A stretch of DNA of 64,000 bases, taken from positions 443,877 to 507,876 of the forward strand of contig NW_004450458.1 in the NCBI RefSeq assembly GCF_000321225.1, given 5' to 3'. Under the pieces are notes generated by a model. It saw nothing but the letters and a program-made list of their open reading frames with translations, was not told the origin of the DNA and did not search any database. Origin of the DNA: Odobenus rosmarus divergens. Lineage: Eukaryota > Chordata > Mammalia > Carnivora > Odobenidae. Below are positions 12,161 to 23,560 of this stretch, one piece after another. A program made the translations under genes and the position numbers. The stretch's first letter is position 1. Each line of letters begins with the position of its first letter.

Positions 12161-14429
12161 CCTCCAGACAGGCAGCATCCTACTGCAGGCTTCTGGACTT
12201 TCTCCCCGAAAAACACAGACATCTGAAGAACTGTTAAGCAAGATCCCATCTCTAACTACTGCTGATTTAATGGAGATGGACCTCTTTTCAAAGAATAATA
12301 AGACACAACCTTAGGACACTAATCAAGAAAACACAAAGACGGCAGGCTCTCATTCATCCAACTGGGCAAAATTTAAATTCTTACAGTATACAGTCAAGGA
12401 TGTGCAGAGACAGAAATTGTTCCAGAAAACAATTTAAAATTAGAAAGCAAAATTAATTTTCTAGGCATCTACATACAAGGTGGTACTGTTAATGCGAATT
12501 CAAAACACAAACCAACCAACCACATACTACTGTTCATGGATATATGAATATGCATTAAATGAACTGAAAAGCACAGTTAGTGTCTGCCTCTGGGAGGTGG
12601 AGTGACCGGCAAAGGTGACCTGATGTGTAATGATGTGCTTGGCTGGTTTTTTCAAAAATACACTGAATTTATGAAGAAGACCTGAGGCAAATTCGAGAAA
12701 ATATAATAATCGTCTGCTGTAAATACATGAGTGCATGTAATAAAACTCTTCATAATATTTTTGTATTTAAAAAACATCAAAATATTTTTTTAAAAGCACA
12801 AAACAGTATAATGAAAAGAAGACCACTGGTATAAAACGACAAATGTTTACTACTACTTTTATACTTACACTCCAAGCCCATAATAAAGCAAAAGTAGGAT
12901 ATATTTGTTGGCATATTCATAAAGAATTACTAGGCCTCCAGTATGGCCACAGTACTTGGCAAAATCCACCTAGATGCTACAATTTACTATTCAATCAAAA
13001 CTGTGAAAGAGCTGAGTATGCTACCCATAATTACAGTAATTAAAAAAAAATTTAACGAAGAGAAAAACAAGTAAAACTACCTAGTTTTATCAGAAGATCC
13101 CATCTGAATAGGGAATTAGGCTATCAAGTTTGAGTTATAATCTAAAACCTGCTTCAAGTGCTTCTGGAATGAGCTGAGAAATACAAAAAAGAATGGATAG
13201 ATATATAAGTCCATCCGTCAGCCAATTTAAACAATACGTAATAATTAATGGAAACCACACTTAATTTTCCTATGCAAATTTAGGATATAAACACTACCTT
13301 CTTTTAACTTTAGAGGACTCTAGAGATATTTTACTTAATTTTTATAAGACATCTTCCTAAAGAAGTAAAACATGTAAATGAGTATATATTGTAGTAATAC
13401 TTTTTACACTTAGGTTTTTCAGACATTAGTATTTCGCATTTCTACTTTCTTCCTTTTCTAGTTTGTGGGTAATAAACTTGCTGAAACTCTTATTCATTCT
13501 TCCTAGCTTTTTACTTCTGAATGACTCAATACAATAACAATACAGCAAATAATAATAAAGCAAATAATAGAGCAAATAAAAATTTTTTTTCTTCGCTTCA
13601 TTATGGTAATTTACTGCATGACTGCTAAGAGCAGAAAATAAACCAAATAAAAGCTGTTTACATTAGAAGTGAGTTATAAATAATTCTATTAAATGTGTAC
13701 GTGTGTAATTCAATTTCTGACAATTAAAAAATCAGCTTTTAATAAATATGTTCCTAGGACAGAAAAGTTACACTATGTTAATGTAATAGGCACTTTTAAA
13801 TCCTGATATTGCCATCCCCAAAATGTATCAAAGCATCAAGGTGCCTAAAACACTTAAAAAAGCTCCTTATTGTCCTAAATTTGTTATGATTATCTTTTTC
13901 TTCTATCAAGAATCTATCAGTTTATTCCCCAGAGTTAAAGGCAATCCTTTCTGTGTGCTTAAAATACTGAATCGTATCAGCTGTACCACTTAAGATGTGA
14001 GTCACTTCCGTTGCCTATTTAGAAAAAAATTCAGGGTGATTCATTTAGTATGTTACTGGTTGTCAGGTGGACTAAAACGCGTTTGACTTTTTACCTATAT
14101 TTTCAATGGTGTCCTCACCATTTTCTCTTTGGAAATTTTCTAGATATCAAACTAATGCATATTAACTAAAACATAGCAAGCAAATAAAGGTCTAATTTAG
14201 GGCATGTTTCAAAAAAAGACAACTTTTTAAAGAAAACTTATCTCTTTGGTTGATGAATTCTTGGCTTAAAAAAAAAACTTACGAAAGAATAATTCTACTC
14301 TCTAATGAGTCAGAACAGATGGACAGGTTTATTTTCCCTCAAAATTGGTTAGAGATAAACACTTATATTTGTTGAGCGAACACTGTTAAGAAAACAACCA
14401 GTTAACTTTTTCAAAATAACAAACATTTT
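12161..14429. other. AT-rich intronic stretch, nothing recognised
   Basis: HIVEP1 intron 7. Long AT-rich sequence with no convincing coding segment, SINE or LINE. Confidence 0.45.
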
Positions 14430-15190
14430 GGGGATGCAAACAAATGTTTTATTCCACAAACATTTCCAGAGCAGCTGCTCCGTGCGAGGCAGCGCACCAT
14501 GGGCTGTGGGTGAAGCAAGCATCACTCCTTCATCAATTCTGCTCAGGAGATGCTTAACAATCTCAGTGAGGAGGTAAGGTAATCAGTTGTAGATAATCCA
14601 AAAATAAGGCAGAAAGAGATTCAATGCTTTCAGAGAGCAAATGCTAAAATATAAAACACTACAGAAGCTGAGAGAAGAGAAAAGTGGCTTTCCCCAGTGT
14701 GGGAAGGGAAAATCAGAGAAGGCTTCATGGCAGCAGTGGATTTGAGCCAGACCTTGAAGGAGAGGAAGATTTTGCCCAGTGCACATGGGGAGCCACGTTT
14801 GCATGGGGATTGAAGGCGGTGGTGGGGGGGGGGGTTTAAGGGAGGGCTGGGGGGGGGGGGGGGGGGGGGTTTAAGGGAGGGCTGGAGAGGTAGAGAGCCA
14901 GATCAGTGTCATGTAAGCAGGAAATTTAAGCCTTAGGATAGGTGAAAGAAAGAAATGCGAAGTAAGGGTGAGGAAGCAGGTGGACACCAGAGTATAGCGG
15001 ACTTTGAAGATGTGAGGTCAAGCGGCTCCTAATTTATCTGGGAGGCCAAATGAAAGACTTGCAGCAGAGTAGTAATATGACCAGACACATGCTTCAGGAA
15101 GATGAACATCTGTGGGGATGGATGGATGGGAAGGAAGACAAATTAAAGATGGGAAAACTGATTAGGAGGCTATTGCATCGTGTAAATAAG
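14430..15190 (+). repeat. Ancient interspersed repeat, family uncertain
   Basis: Contains blocks common to an old mammalian repeat family: GAGAAGGCTTCATGGCAGCA, GAGCCAGACCTTGAAGGAGA, GGGAGGCCAAATG, ATTAGGAGGCTATTGCATCG. It ends about 115 bp 3' of the HIVEP1 102-bp exon on the gene strand, in intron 7. A poly-G duplication lies inside. Confidence 0.45.
14824..14886. repeat. Duplicated poly-G block (G11 and G21)
   Basis: An 11-G run (14824-14834) and a 21-G run (14849-14869) are each followed by the same TTTAAGGGAGGGCTGG unit. It appears to be a roughly 35-bp tandem duplication with G-tract expansion. On the gene (minus) strand it is a C-tract. Confidence 0.9.
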
Positions 15191-15304
15191 CAGCAATGAC
15201 AATAAGAACTAGGAAGTATTAGTGAGAATGAAAAGAAGCATATGGACGCAAAAAAATAGCACATTGTAAATAGCATTTATGAAAAATATGGAATAAAGCC
15301 TTAC

Positions 15305-15406
15305 CTGATTCTTCTGTATCTTGTTCATCTATTAAACCTACTGAGACGCCTAAATCCACACATTTCTTGCTATGTGTCTTGGACTTCATGTGTTTTGTCA
15401 GATTTC
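15305..15406 (-). CDS. HIVEP1: HIVEP1 102-bp exon completing the last ZAS-C finger (exon 7)
   Basis: The acceptor is TTCTTTTCCCTTAAG (AG at 15408-15407) and the donor TCAG|GTAAGG (GT at 15304-15303). Two bases complete the Gly codon left by exon 6, then [16 protein letters not shown] supplies the two histidines of the second C-terminal finger (about 15395-15372), followed by [18 protein letters not shown], the start of the acidic region. The exit is phase 1. One residue differs from the human protein as I remember it: threonine instead of alanine just before the last zinc-ligand histidine. The following exon (acidic Asp/Glu-rich stretch) is not in the window, so the gene model is open at this end. 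Confidence 0.96.
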
Positions 15407-15724
15407 CTTAAGGGAAAAGAATGTTTACTAAGCTTACGTAGTATTATTTTGTTCTTGCATTTGTCAACACTGGCAAATTCCATTCCTATTTCAAGTGAAA
15501 GCACAGACTGTGGTTATACAATTCCAAGACTAAGACTTGGACAAACGAAAGTATTGGTATCTATATGTTGTAATAACCTTGCTATTTATTACTAATAACT
15601 TCTCTTTCTCAAATCTGCCTCCTCTACTTGGATCATGTCTACTTTTGCCTTTGGTTTCTATTCTCTCGTCCTCACTTATTTCTGAGAACAGTTTATATTT
15701 AGTTTAAAGTCCTTTGGAGATTGC

Positions 15725-15956
15725 ACTAAGATCTATGGTTCCTGGAGTCTGAATCCTCCCACATTGCGTCTGCTGGATCTCCCCCATGGTACCTTGTTTC
15801 CTTGCATGCTTTGTAGTTTTTATTTTAAGTTTATCTTCAGCCAGACTGTTTCCCATGGAGTATTAAGGACCCTGGATTGTAGAAACATCTCTTGGGTCAG
15901 TTTTCCAATTGCTTCTACTTGGGAGTTTAGGTTTCAGACCACTGATTCTAGACTGA

Positions 15957-15999
<43 letters not shown>

Positions 16000-16160
16000 C
16001 CATCTATTTCTTTATGGCAGAGGTCTGGGGTTTTGCTTTTTTAGCAGGTGCCTTTTCCCCACATGGTCCAGTCACTGGCCAGGAGGGCCACGCTTATGTC
16101 AGAAGCCTCGGACTCCATTCCAGGATTGACATTAAAACCCCAGGGCCGGGGGAATATATC
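15725..16160. repeat. Probable old interspersed repeat, unclassified
   Basis: Wording such as CTGAATCCTCCCACATTGCG and GACTGTTTCCCATGGAGTAT recalls a dispersed mammalian repeat, but I cannot name the family. A CTAT microsatellite sits inside. Upstream of the 102-bp exon in intron 6. Confidence 0.35.
15957..15999. repeat. (CTAT)10 microsatellite
   Basis: Ten uninterrupted CTAT units. Confidence 0.96.
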
Positions 16161-17040
16161 TGGCTTTGATGTCCCCATGATTTCTTTTTTTTTTTTTAAT
16201 TTTAAATTTTATTTACCTGTTTGTTTAATCATTATTATTTTTTAAGTGTCTATTCACTACTATGCTAGCACTGAGTTTCTTTTTTATTTCTGTTACCTGG
16301 GAATTTGCCTTTTTAAATTTCAAGCTTTACTATCTTTTAAAAACTACATTTGGTTGTTATGTCATAAACAGAATTTCTGTTCACTGGGACCTGAGAAAGA
16401 ATTTCCCACATTAATTTCCCTTCACCATATTGACTAGAAGTCTCATAATAGTATCTCTAAAGAGGTATTTCCTTTGGCAGCTAAGTATTATCAGGTTAAC
16501 TGGGAACCACTGGGCACATTTGTCCCAAGTGATTATGAATGCAGGGGGAGACCTCAGATTCTTCTAAGGATACCAAGCAGCTTGAGTGGATAATGCCACA
16601 TACACACACAAAACTGCCAACAAGGGAAAAGCATCTCTTTTGAGAAAACAAACAAAATCTAAAGACTTAGTTTGGTGAGCAGGGGCAAACTAGTATTTGA
16701 GCATAAGCATCTAGAAGAGTTAAGAATGTCTGAATCATTGCTCTCAACTCTGGGCTGGCAGTGACTGAAGGGCCGGGGACATGGTTCTATTTACAGAACC
16801 TCAGGACCACTGCAAATGCCCTAAGTCCGCGGACCTGGTCACACTTGTTCAAGCCAACTCTTCCATAGTCAGTATGCAGAGCAACCCAGAGCTTTGTGCT
16901 TCAGGGGGGTGGCTCAAGTGTTGAGAGGGTGCCTGGACCAGATAATGTCTAGGCCCATCAAACTCCGACTTCTGTAATTCTAGAGGTGACACCTGGCTTA
17001 CATGGCTTGGCTGTGTCAGATACTTACTTTAAATACACTT
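16161..17040. other. Intronic stretch, nothing recognised
   Basis: HIVEP1 intron 6. A T12 run near 16187-16198 and short open frames only. Confidence 0.45.
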
Positions 17041-17186
17041 AAAAAAAAAAAAAAAACAACAACCATGAAGCAAATATGGCAAAATGTTAACGATTAGTAA
17101 AAGGTGGTTGGTATATTGGCATTCATTATACAGATCTCTACTTTTCTGTATGCTTGAAAATTTTCACATTAAAAAGTTGTAAACAA
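17041..17186 (+). mobile_element. L1 3'-end fragment
   Basis: A poly-A run is followed by the L1M-type terminal wording AAGCAAATATGGCAAAATGT, TTTCTGTATGCTTGAAAATT and CACATTAAAAAGTTG. Old and short. Confidence 0.55.
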
Positions 17187-20042
17187 AAATGGCTTGGCCA
17201 TCTGAGTATGAATGTCCACTTACAAGTCAAAGCACTTTCTAATATAATAACAATATTACAAACCAAATTATAAGTTCCACTAATAGTCTCTTTTAAAGTG
17301 CTTCTGTTCCCTAACCTAAATGGACAGCTATAGAACATTATTTGCTTCTTATAGAAGTTAATGGATAATTGTAATCAGGCAAATTTGGGAATATAAGCTT
17401 TTAATAAGCACATTTTCTCATAACTTGAGCTATTATTTTATTAGCCTACTTCTTAAATAAGTTAAAATAAACAAACAATCTGCATTTTAACATGCAAAAT
17501 ATACATATTAAGATGGAAATATCCCCTAGCAATGCCATGAACTTTGGGCATTAACTTAGTAAGTAAATTTTTTAACAGACTTAATAAACATTAATCTGAA
17601 CCTTCTGGAAAGCATGTGAGGTTTTGTTTCGGGTCCTGAGGGCAACATATAGAGTGTCTAGCTTTTCTGTGACATAAATGATAGGAAATCCTGCAGAGAT
17701 GCGAGCTCACTGTACAGTTTCTGCTGACTGACCTTTAAACAGTGAAAACAAATCAATTAAAAGCCCTTTGAAAATGTCCTCATAAAATAAATTAAGAGGA
17801 CAAATGACGAAGTAGAGATTTATAGGCATTACCATGGGAAGCATCACTTCCTTGCACTGCAGATCATTCACGGGGCAGCAGTTCGCTCTCTCTGCATACC
17901 CGTATTTATGTAGCACTGTCATTACATCACTATTTCTGTTACCACCAGACACAGCTGATGAGAAGTAGAGTTGCACCAGCTAGGACAACAAAGTAAATCC
18001 AGTAGGGCAACATCTACAGCCTCATCTAAAATCAAGTCTCTTATTAGTTAGCTACCTTTAGAAGATACTATGGAATCTGTCTTACAGATAGTCACAGAAG
18101 GCAGCCTTCTACAAGGAAGCTGACCCGTAAAATAAAGAACTGTCATGCTGGGAAGAGGAAAAGACTGAATTTCTAGCATTTTCTTCACCAGTCTCCTTAG
18201 TGAGGGTAGCTTTCTTCAAATGCGTATTTATTGCATAATTCCAAAGAATTAGCTGACAAAACAAAACATTTCATGTAAATTCAGATAAGCAGCATATCAG
18301 AGGGGTGGCGGACGTGAACACTGAGAAGACTGAACACTCACTCTTCAGGGGTCGTTACGCCCTGTCCGCCTTTTAAGAAACATTCATCTAAAACGTGACA
18401 TAATGCCGTGTTGAGTTATTTCACTAAGATTACTATTTGGTGATGCAGAATATTTTTCTTTGCCAAGAAGTCTCTGCAGTTTCATTTGGTTTTCCACATC
18501 TAAGTGTTCCTCCCTCCATGGCCCTTATTTTATGAATATAGTTTTTTTGAATATCCTGATTCCTTTTCCTCCTTCTGTTGAGAAATACCCATTTCACATT
18601 ATACCTTAAGCCTCTTCTGTTTAGCAACACTGTTCTGTACTTGGTAGTCTTTTATTAGGAACACTGGCCTCTTTCCGGTCTCCTGGTCTCATGTTGGAAA
18701 GTAACTGATGTTTCTTAATCACAGGATCAAAACCAGTGAAAGGGCAATAAATTGGGTGAAGAGATCAAAGCACTTTCTCTTATCACGGCCTGCACACAAG
18801 GCCAGGAGGGGCATCCTGAAACCCACCCTCCATTTCCAGGAGAATCCACATCCCAGTCAAAGGACTACAGACCGTGAACCTCCCAATTACTCATGATGTC
18901 TTGAAACTCTTCAGTAACATTCAAAGCTAGCCGAAGAACAGTCCCGTTGCTGTTGTTTCTACCATTCTGGCTTAGGGGACTACTGGCTTGTAAAGAGAGT
19001 GAATTTGAAGCTGTTTAGCTGCTACCTATTATAATTCTCTTTAAATATCAATAAATACTAGCCAAAAAATGAAATAAATTTTGCTAAAGAGTTGATCAAT
19101 CTTTAAAACAAAAACCCTGAAGACAGCCTATATAATCAGAAAAAAGGTGAATGTTCACTCAAAAGGGAAAAAATAAATTTCTGTAAAAAAAAATGATTAT
19201 TTTTTTACAGATGTTGCGCTTTCAGGCAGGTAATTTTATGATTACATTGTTTTGTTTTAGAGAGATTCTTAGTTTTTAAAGGGTGGTATGGGAAATTAAA
19301 GTCTCAAGTAACATATTTTATATAATGATCATGAGCAAGGAGCCTAATGGAGAAAGTGAGCATTATTTTATAAGTAGTGTACTCATGATATGTAGTAGGG
19401 AATCTGAAGAGGGCAAAATTACCTTAACTATAATAAAGACTTACAATTTAAATAAAAACATATAAGGAGTACAAAGAGTACTAAATGTAACTTTAATGAC
19501 TAGTTCGGAGTTATGTGCACGTTAAATAGTACAACAGAAATTTTGTGAAGCTGAAAGTCAACAGAATTTGGGTGAAAAACAAAAAGCATCATGGAAAAAA
19601 GAGAAATGGCTATTCATGCCTAAAATTAGATAATAAAACATGAACACAATCATTATAAGTTTACTATAGTTATTATTTAAAAATTTTCTTCAATTTTTTT
19701 CGGTTTACTTGTAATCATGAAAATTTCTCTCTTCTTTGGCCCCAAAATATTTTTGAAATGTATTAGTCATCATGTTATTCAAACTCTAACTTGGGGAGTA
19801 AAATAAAAAAGGGCAGTTTCTCCTTTTAAAATGTCATATTTATTATATATATTGTAAAAGTGTATAATTAAGAAAACTTTTTTTCCCTCAGAGGTCTAGA
19901 GACAGATAAAGAAATAAGACTACCATGTTGACAAGATGTATTTATATTAGTCAATTCAAGCTGCTGCATCCTTGGTCAAAGAGTATGTAAAGTTGGGGCT
20001 CAATGTGTATAAAAAGGACCATGAAGTAATGTCATCTCATAC
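17187..20042. other. Intron 6 remainder, nothing recognised
   Basis: AT-rich intronic DNA between the 102-bp and 176-bp HIVEP1 exons, with no CanSINE and no coding homology that I can see. The donor GT of the 176-bp exon lies at its right edge (20042-20041). Confidence 0.5.
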
Positions 20043-20218
20043 CTTTCGTCTTAAAGGAGAAGTTACAGTAAGTGCAGTGGTAGGGGCGGACATCTGTATG
20101 GGTCCGTATGTGTTTCTTTAACATACTAGGTTTCTTACAACGTATTCCACATTCTTCACATATGTACTTTCCTCTTCCCCTGCCTCGGACATATACATAC
20201 TCTTCATTTGATTTATAT
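20043..20218 (-). CDS. HIVEP1: HIVEP1 176-bp exon, C-terminal ZAS finger block (exon 6)
   Basis: The acceptor is TTTAAATTAG (AG at 20220-20219) and the donor AAAG|GTATGAGA (GT at 20042-20041). It starts with one base completing a Gly codon, then reads [18 protein letters not shown], then the first C-terminal C2H2 finger (ICEEC to IRTH, about 20161-20099), the linker TDVRPYHC, and the first half of the second finger ([13 protein letters not shown], about 20085-20043). The exit phase is 1 (G of the following Gly codon). ZAS-C is the second independent kappaB-binding module of the protein, nearly a paralogue of ZAS-N in the giant exon (compare [21 protein letters not shown] with [21 protein letters not shown] positions). 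The finger is therefore split across an intron. Confidence 0.97.
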
Positions 20219-20875
20219 CTAATTTAAAGAAAAAAAAAATAAATAGGGAGATTGGATACTATGTCTTTGAGAAAATATTGATGATTAGAATTCAACTTAC
20301 AAAATAAAGCAAGTCACAATTTTTATACTCAATCAATACAAATTTTATGCACATATAAGTAACAGAATAGTCCAGGTTTTCGCATCAACACTTAATATGC
20401 TAATACCTAATTCTAATCAAGCAACCTTATTCGATATGAGGTTTAATTTTAGCATAGCACTCCCTCCTTCTAAACCACTGGTGCAAAAGTTTTCTTTATT
20501 ATTAAATTCAATGACAACAACTCTAAGTACTGAAATATTTCCTGGCTTCGCCAGAACTACAATCAGCTTTTACAATGTGTTTTTCTCATTACCAAATACA
20601 CAAAGGCATCAAATAGGCAGTGAATTCGTCTGACAACAGATTTCCTGAGGCACTCCTTATTGTAAATCGACGTGAAACCCAGAGTTTACTCTGAAAACAG
20701 TTCTTAGCTGCCTCCTAGGACCTGCAATGTTTCCTAAATATTTTCTTGATCAAATGGAATTATTTAACATGACAATCTAACATATATTTTGCCATGAAGA
20801 TTCTGTTAATAAGCTGAGAAACCTTGCAACATTTATATAAAATTGGCACTGGTAAGTCTTCATTCACATGAAAGC

Positions 20876-20920
20876 AAATGTACATTTAAAAAGTATGTTT
20901 AAATGTACATTTAAAAAGTA
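20876..20920. repeat. Imperfect 25-bp tandem duplication near exon 5 donor
   Basis: The 20-bp word AAATGTACATTTAAAAAGTA occurs at 20876-20895 and again at 20901-20920. It lies 15 bases inside intron 5 from the GC donor. Confidence 0.93.
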
Positions 20921-20928
20921 AAATTTGT

Positions 20929-20940
20929 ACTTGCCCTCCA
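20929..20940 (-). other. HIVEP1: Non-canonical GC splice donor of HIVEP1 intron 5
   Basis: On the minus strand the junction reads TGGAGG|GCAAGT, with the intron's GC at 20934-20933. Exon 5 supplies GG, and the next exon starts with A at 20218 after TTTAAATTAG, giving GG|A then TAT AAA (Gly-Tyr-Lys), exactly the human peptide order. The only nearby GT (20930-20929) would add four bases and shift the frame. Apart from the GC it fits the donor consensus strongly, as is typical of GC-AG introns. Confidence 0.85.
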
Positions 20941-21068
20941 TCAAATATTTTAATTCTTCTTGGTTCACTTTTGATTAAGGAATTTTCTTTATCTTGCTCA
21001 CTGTTAATTTCAGAGGCATCTTTATTGCTGAATTCAACTACTGTGGACTTTTGATTACCTAATGCTCT
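20935..21068 (-). CDS. HIVEP1: HIVEP1 134-bp linker exon (exon 5)
   Basis: The acceptor is a long T/C tract ending TTTCAG (AG at 21070-21069). Translation begins [19 protein letters not shown] and runs through an EQDKEN acidic patch to [12 protein letters not shown], matching human HIVEP1 between the giant exon and the C-terminal ZAS domain. It starts at phase 0 and ends with two bases (GG) of a Gly codon. The following intron begins GCAAGT, not GTAAGT (see the donor entry). No domain is recognised; it is a charged linker leading into the second zinc-finger block. An alternative acceptor two bases further on would break frame, which supports 21068 as the first base. Confidence 0.95.
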
Positions 21069-21734
21069 CTGAAAGGGAAAAAAAAAAAGAGAAACTAATT
21101 TAATAAAACTGAAAATACAAACATGCTAATGTTTCACTTGGAAATTAAAACATGGCAGAGAACCGTACATGTAGTTAATGGAATGCATTTCGAGGAAATA
21201 ACATGTTTACAGGTCATTTGATCTCTCCCCTCCCTCAGCTTTAGTCTCTCTGTTTGCCCACAGCAACCTGACGAATTGTATGCTGTTTTAAAATCCCACC
21301 ACAATCCACTGACCAACCGCTCACACTACACTTTATTTCTTAAAGAGCTTTATTCTTTGGAGATGGGAAGGAGCCCGGTCCCCTTTTTGGTATAACACTG
21401 TCTCATACTCCTGAGAAACAGGACTACACCCCCTTCACTGGAATGCACTGTAACTGCATTCTGTCAGGCAGAAGCCCCATTTCCCAAGAATCTCCCCTTC
21501 TCCTATCATTTTAAGCCATAATTGTGTTTCCTCTCTGTATCTTCTCAAAGGTTCCCGAATGCTGATAACTGTGAGAGACAGGCAGGTCAGAAGTCAGGCT
21601 GTGGCCTGATAATAATTATGTCTCCAGGAAAAGGTAACGAACATCAAAATGATAAACAGTATGTGCATTTCCTGTGGAAACTTCATAGCGACAGCACCTT
21701 AGGATTCCACAGCGTCCCCCTTCTCAGCCCCTGC
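21069..21734. other. Intron 4 start region, nothing recognised
   Basis: On the gene strand this is the 3' end of intron 4. The polypyrimidine tract of the exon 5 acceptor is at about 21071-21090. The rest has no recognisable gene or repeat. Confidence 0.5.
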
Positions 21735-21862
21735 CATTCTCACACATCCTGTGAGGCGGGCGGCACAGGGGTTAGACCCAGTGAGGAAAGCCACTCAGAG
21801 GGTGAAGTCACTTGTCCAAGGTCAAGCTTGAAAGCCAAGGCTCAAACTCCCATCCTCTGGCC
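21735..21862 (-). mobile_element. MIR fragment
   Basis: Antisense MIR wording: CAGAGGGTGAAGTCACTTGT, CCAAGGTCAAGCTTGAAAGC, GGCTCAAACTCCCATCCTCT. In intron 4. Confidence 0.7.
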
Positions 21863-23159
21863 AAATCCAACTTGAGGCACAACTCTTCTGAGCAAGGGCC
21901 CTCTTTACAAACCACATCCTCAAGCAGACAGCTCTGTACTGACCTGACTTATTACCAGCAAGCAATGAGAGAGCCTGCACCACGGACCGAGGGCCCGTGC
22001 AACCTCAGAAAGAGCACCCCGGGGAGCCCCTGTCCTCTCAAGGCCAGGACTAAAGCAAAGCTGCTGGCCCAGGGTCTCAGAAAGGTAGTGCGAGGAGGTA
22101 ATGGCACGGACCCTGACTGGCAAAAAAATGCATCGGGCTCTTCTTTTCCCGGCAAACACATCGGGTTTCCCCACAATCTGGATGCATACACATACCTTTC
22201 CTTGACTTTATACTGTTAACACCAATTCTACTTTTCACCTTCTTTTCAACACCTAATTCCCATTTACCTTTTGGTCACTTTCTTACTATCAAATCTGGCT
22301 TCTAGTCACCAGTTACTAATGAGCTAAACACCCAAAAATCCTTATCCCTTCCTTAGGGAAACACCTGTGCTGTTTATATTGCTGATAACCTTGTTTCTCT
22401 TAGAAACACCTGTCCTTCAACACCTGTGCCTTCCTGTCCATTTACATTACCATCTGGGTTGCGAGTTAACACCAGCACCCAGTCCTCCACAACCACCTGC
22501 CCATACAACCCAAGTCACTAGCGATATTAGAACCGCTCAGTTCAGGAACCATGTTCATCTTCATCTTTATGTGACCTTTATTTGACCTCTCCATCTGCAT
22601 AATTTTCCTTGAAATTTCCTCCTTTATCTACATGATCCCACTTTCTCCTAGTCCTCCTCTTTCCTCTCTGAACAACCTCTTTCAGTTTCCTGGGTGGGCT
22701 TTCTTTATCCATTCAACCCTTTAAGTAGTAGTGATCCCCAAATCCATCCTGAGCCCTTTATTCCTTCCATCCTTTCTGAGCAAACTCATGAATTACACCA
22801 ACGCACCAAGGAATTCCGACACCTTCCACCGGGAGTCCTTGCCTAGCTCCAAATTTAGATACACATTTCCAGAGGCATTTCTACCAAGGCACTTGGTACT
22901 GAAGGATAGTCACTTTTCTACAGGCACAGGAACATTCATGAAGCTCTGTTTAAATTCTCATAATCAGGTCCCATCTTCCAAGATTATGATTTAGTTGGTT
23001 TAGAGTAAAGTCTGGGCATTTAAAAAGTAAATTCTGAATGGTTTGGATGCACCCTCCTTCGCTGAAAAAGGATCAATCTCTCTCTACCACCACGCAAATT
23101 CTTTGGTTTTTCCCTGTATTTCCAACTTGAAGGCACGTCAGTGTTTCAAACTTACACCT
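21863..23159. other. Intron 4, nothing clearly recognised
   Basis: Overlapping short open frames on both strands (up to 135 codons), none resembling a known protein. Part (about 22690-22980) may be an old repeat fragment. Confidence 0.4.
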
Positions 23160-23560
23160 TCTAGCCATGGCAGACTCCTCAGGGTTCTTTAAAACAAACC
23201 AAGTTCTTTCTCACTTCCATATCATTTCAGCAGACTATTAAAATTTCTCATTCTTTTTACCTGAAAAAAAATTCCTTTTTCTTTTTTTTTTTTTTTAAAG
23301 ACTCAGCTAAAGTATCTCCACTTTTGGAATAGCTTCCCTGTATCCATACCTCCTCAACCTACTGGCAAAGTTAGAGACTTCCTTCTTAAAACTGCATATA
23401 CCTCCATTATAACTGTGATACTGAAGTATTTCCTTATTGATAAGCATATATATGTCTAGGAACCTCTATTATATGCTTGTGAATCTGTGCAGGTCAAGGA
23501 CTTAATCTCTACTTCTGATTGGCCAGAGTCCAACATGATCCCTTTATCTATTTATTCTCA
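23160..23560 (+). mobile_element. Possible L2 LINE 3' fragment
   Basis: Loose similarity to the L2 3' region (ACTCAGCTAAAGTATCTCCA, GGAATAGCTTCCCTGTATCC). Interrupted by a T run. Tentative. Confidence 0.4.

Noticed and set aside
11744..12241. 165-codon minus-strand open frame
   Set aside because: Runs through a CA microsatellite and an old repeat; low-complexity VCVCVC translation.
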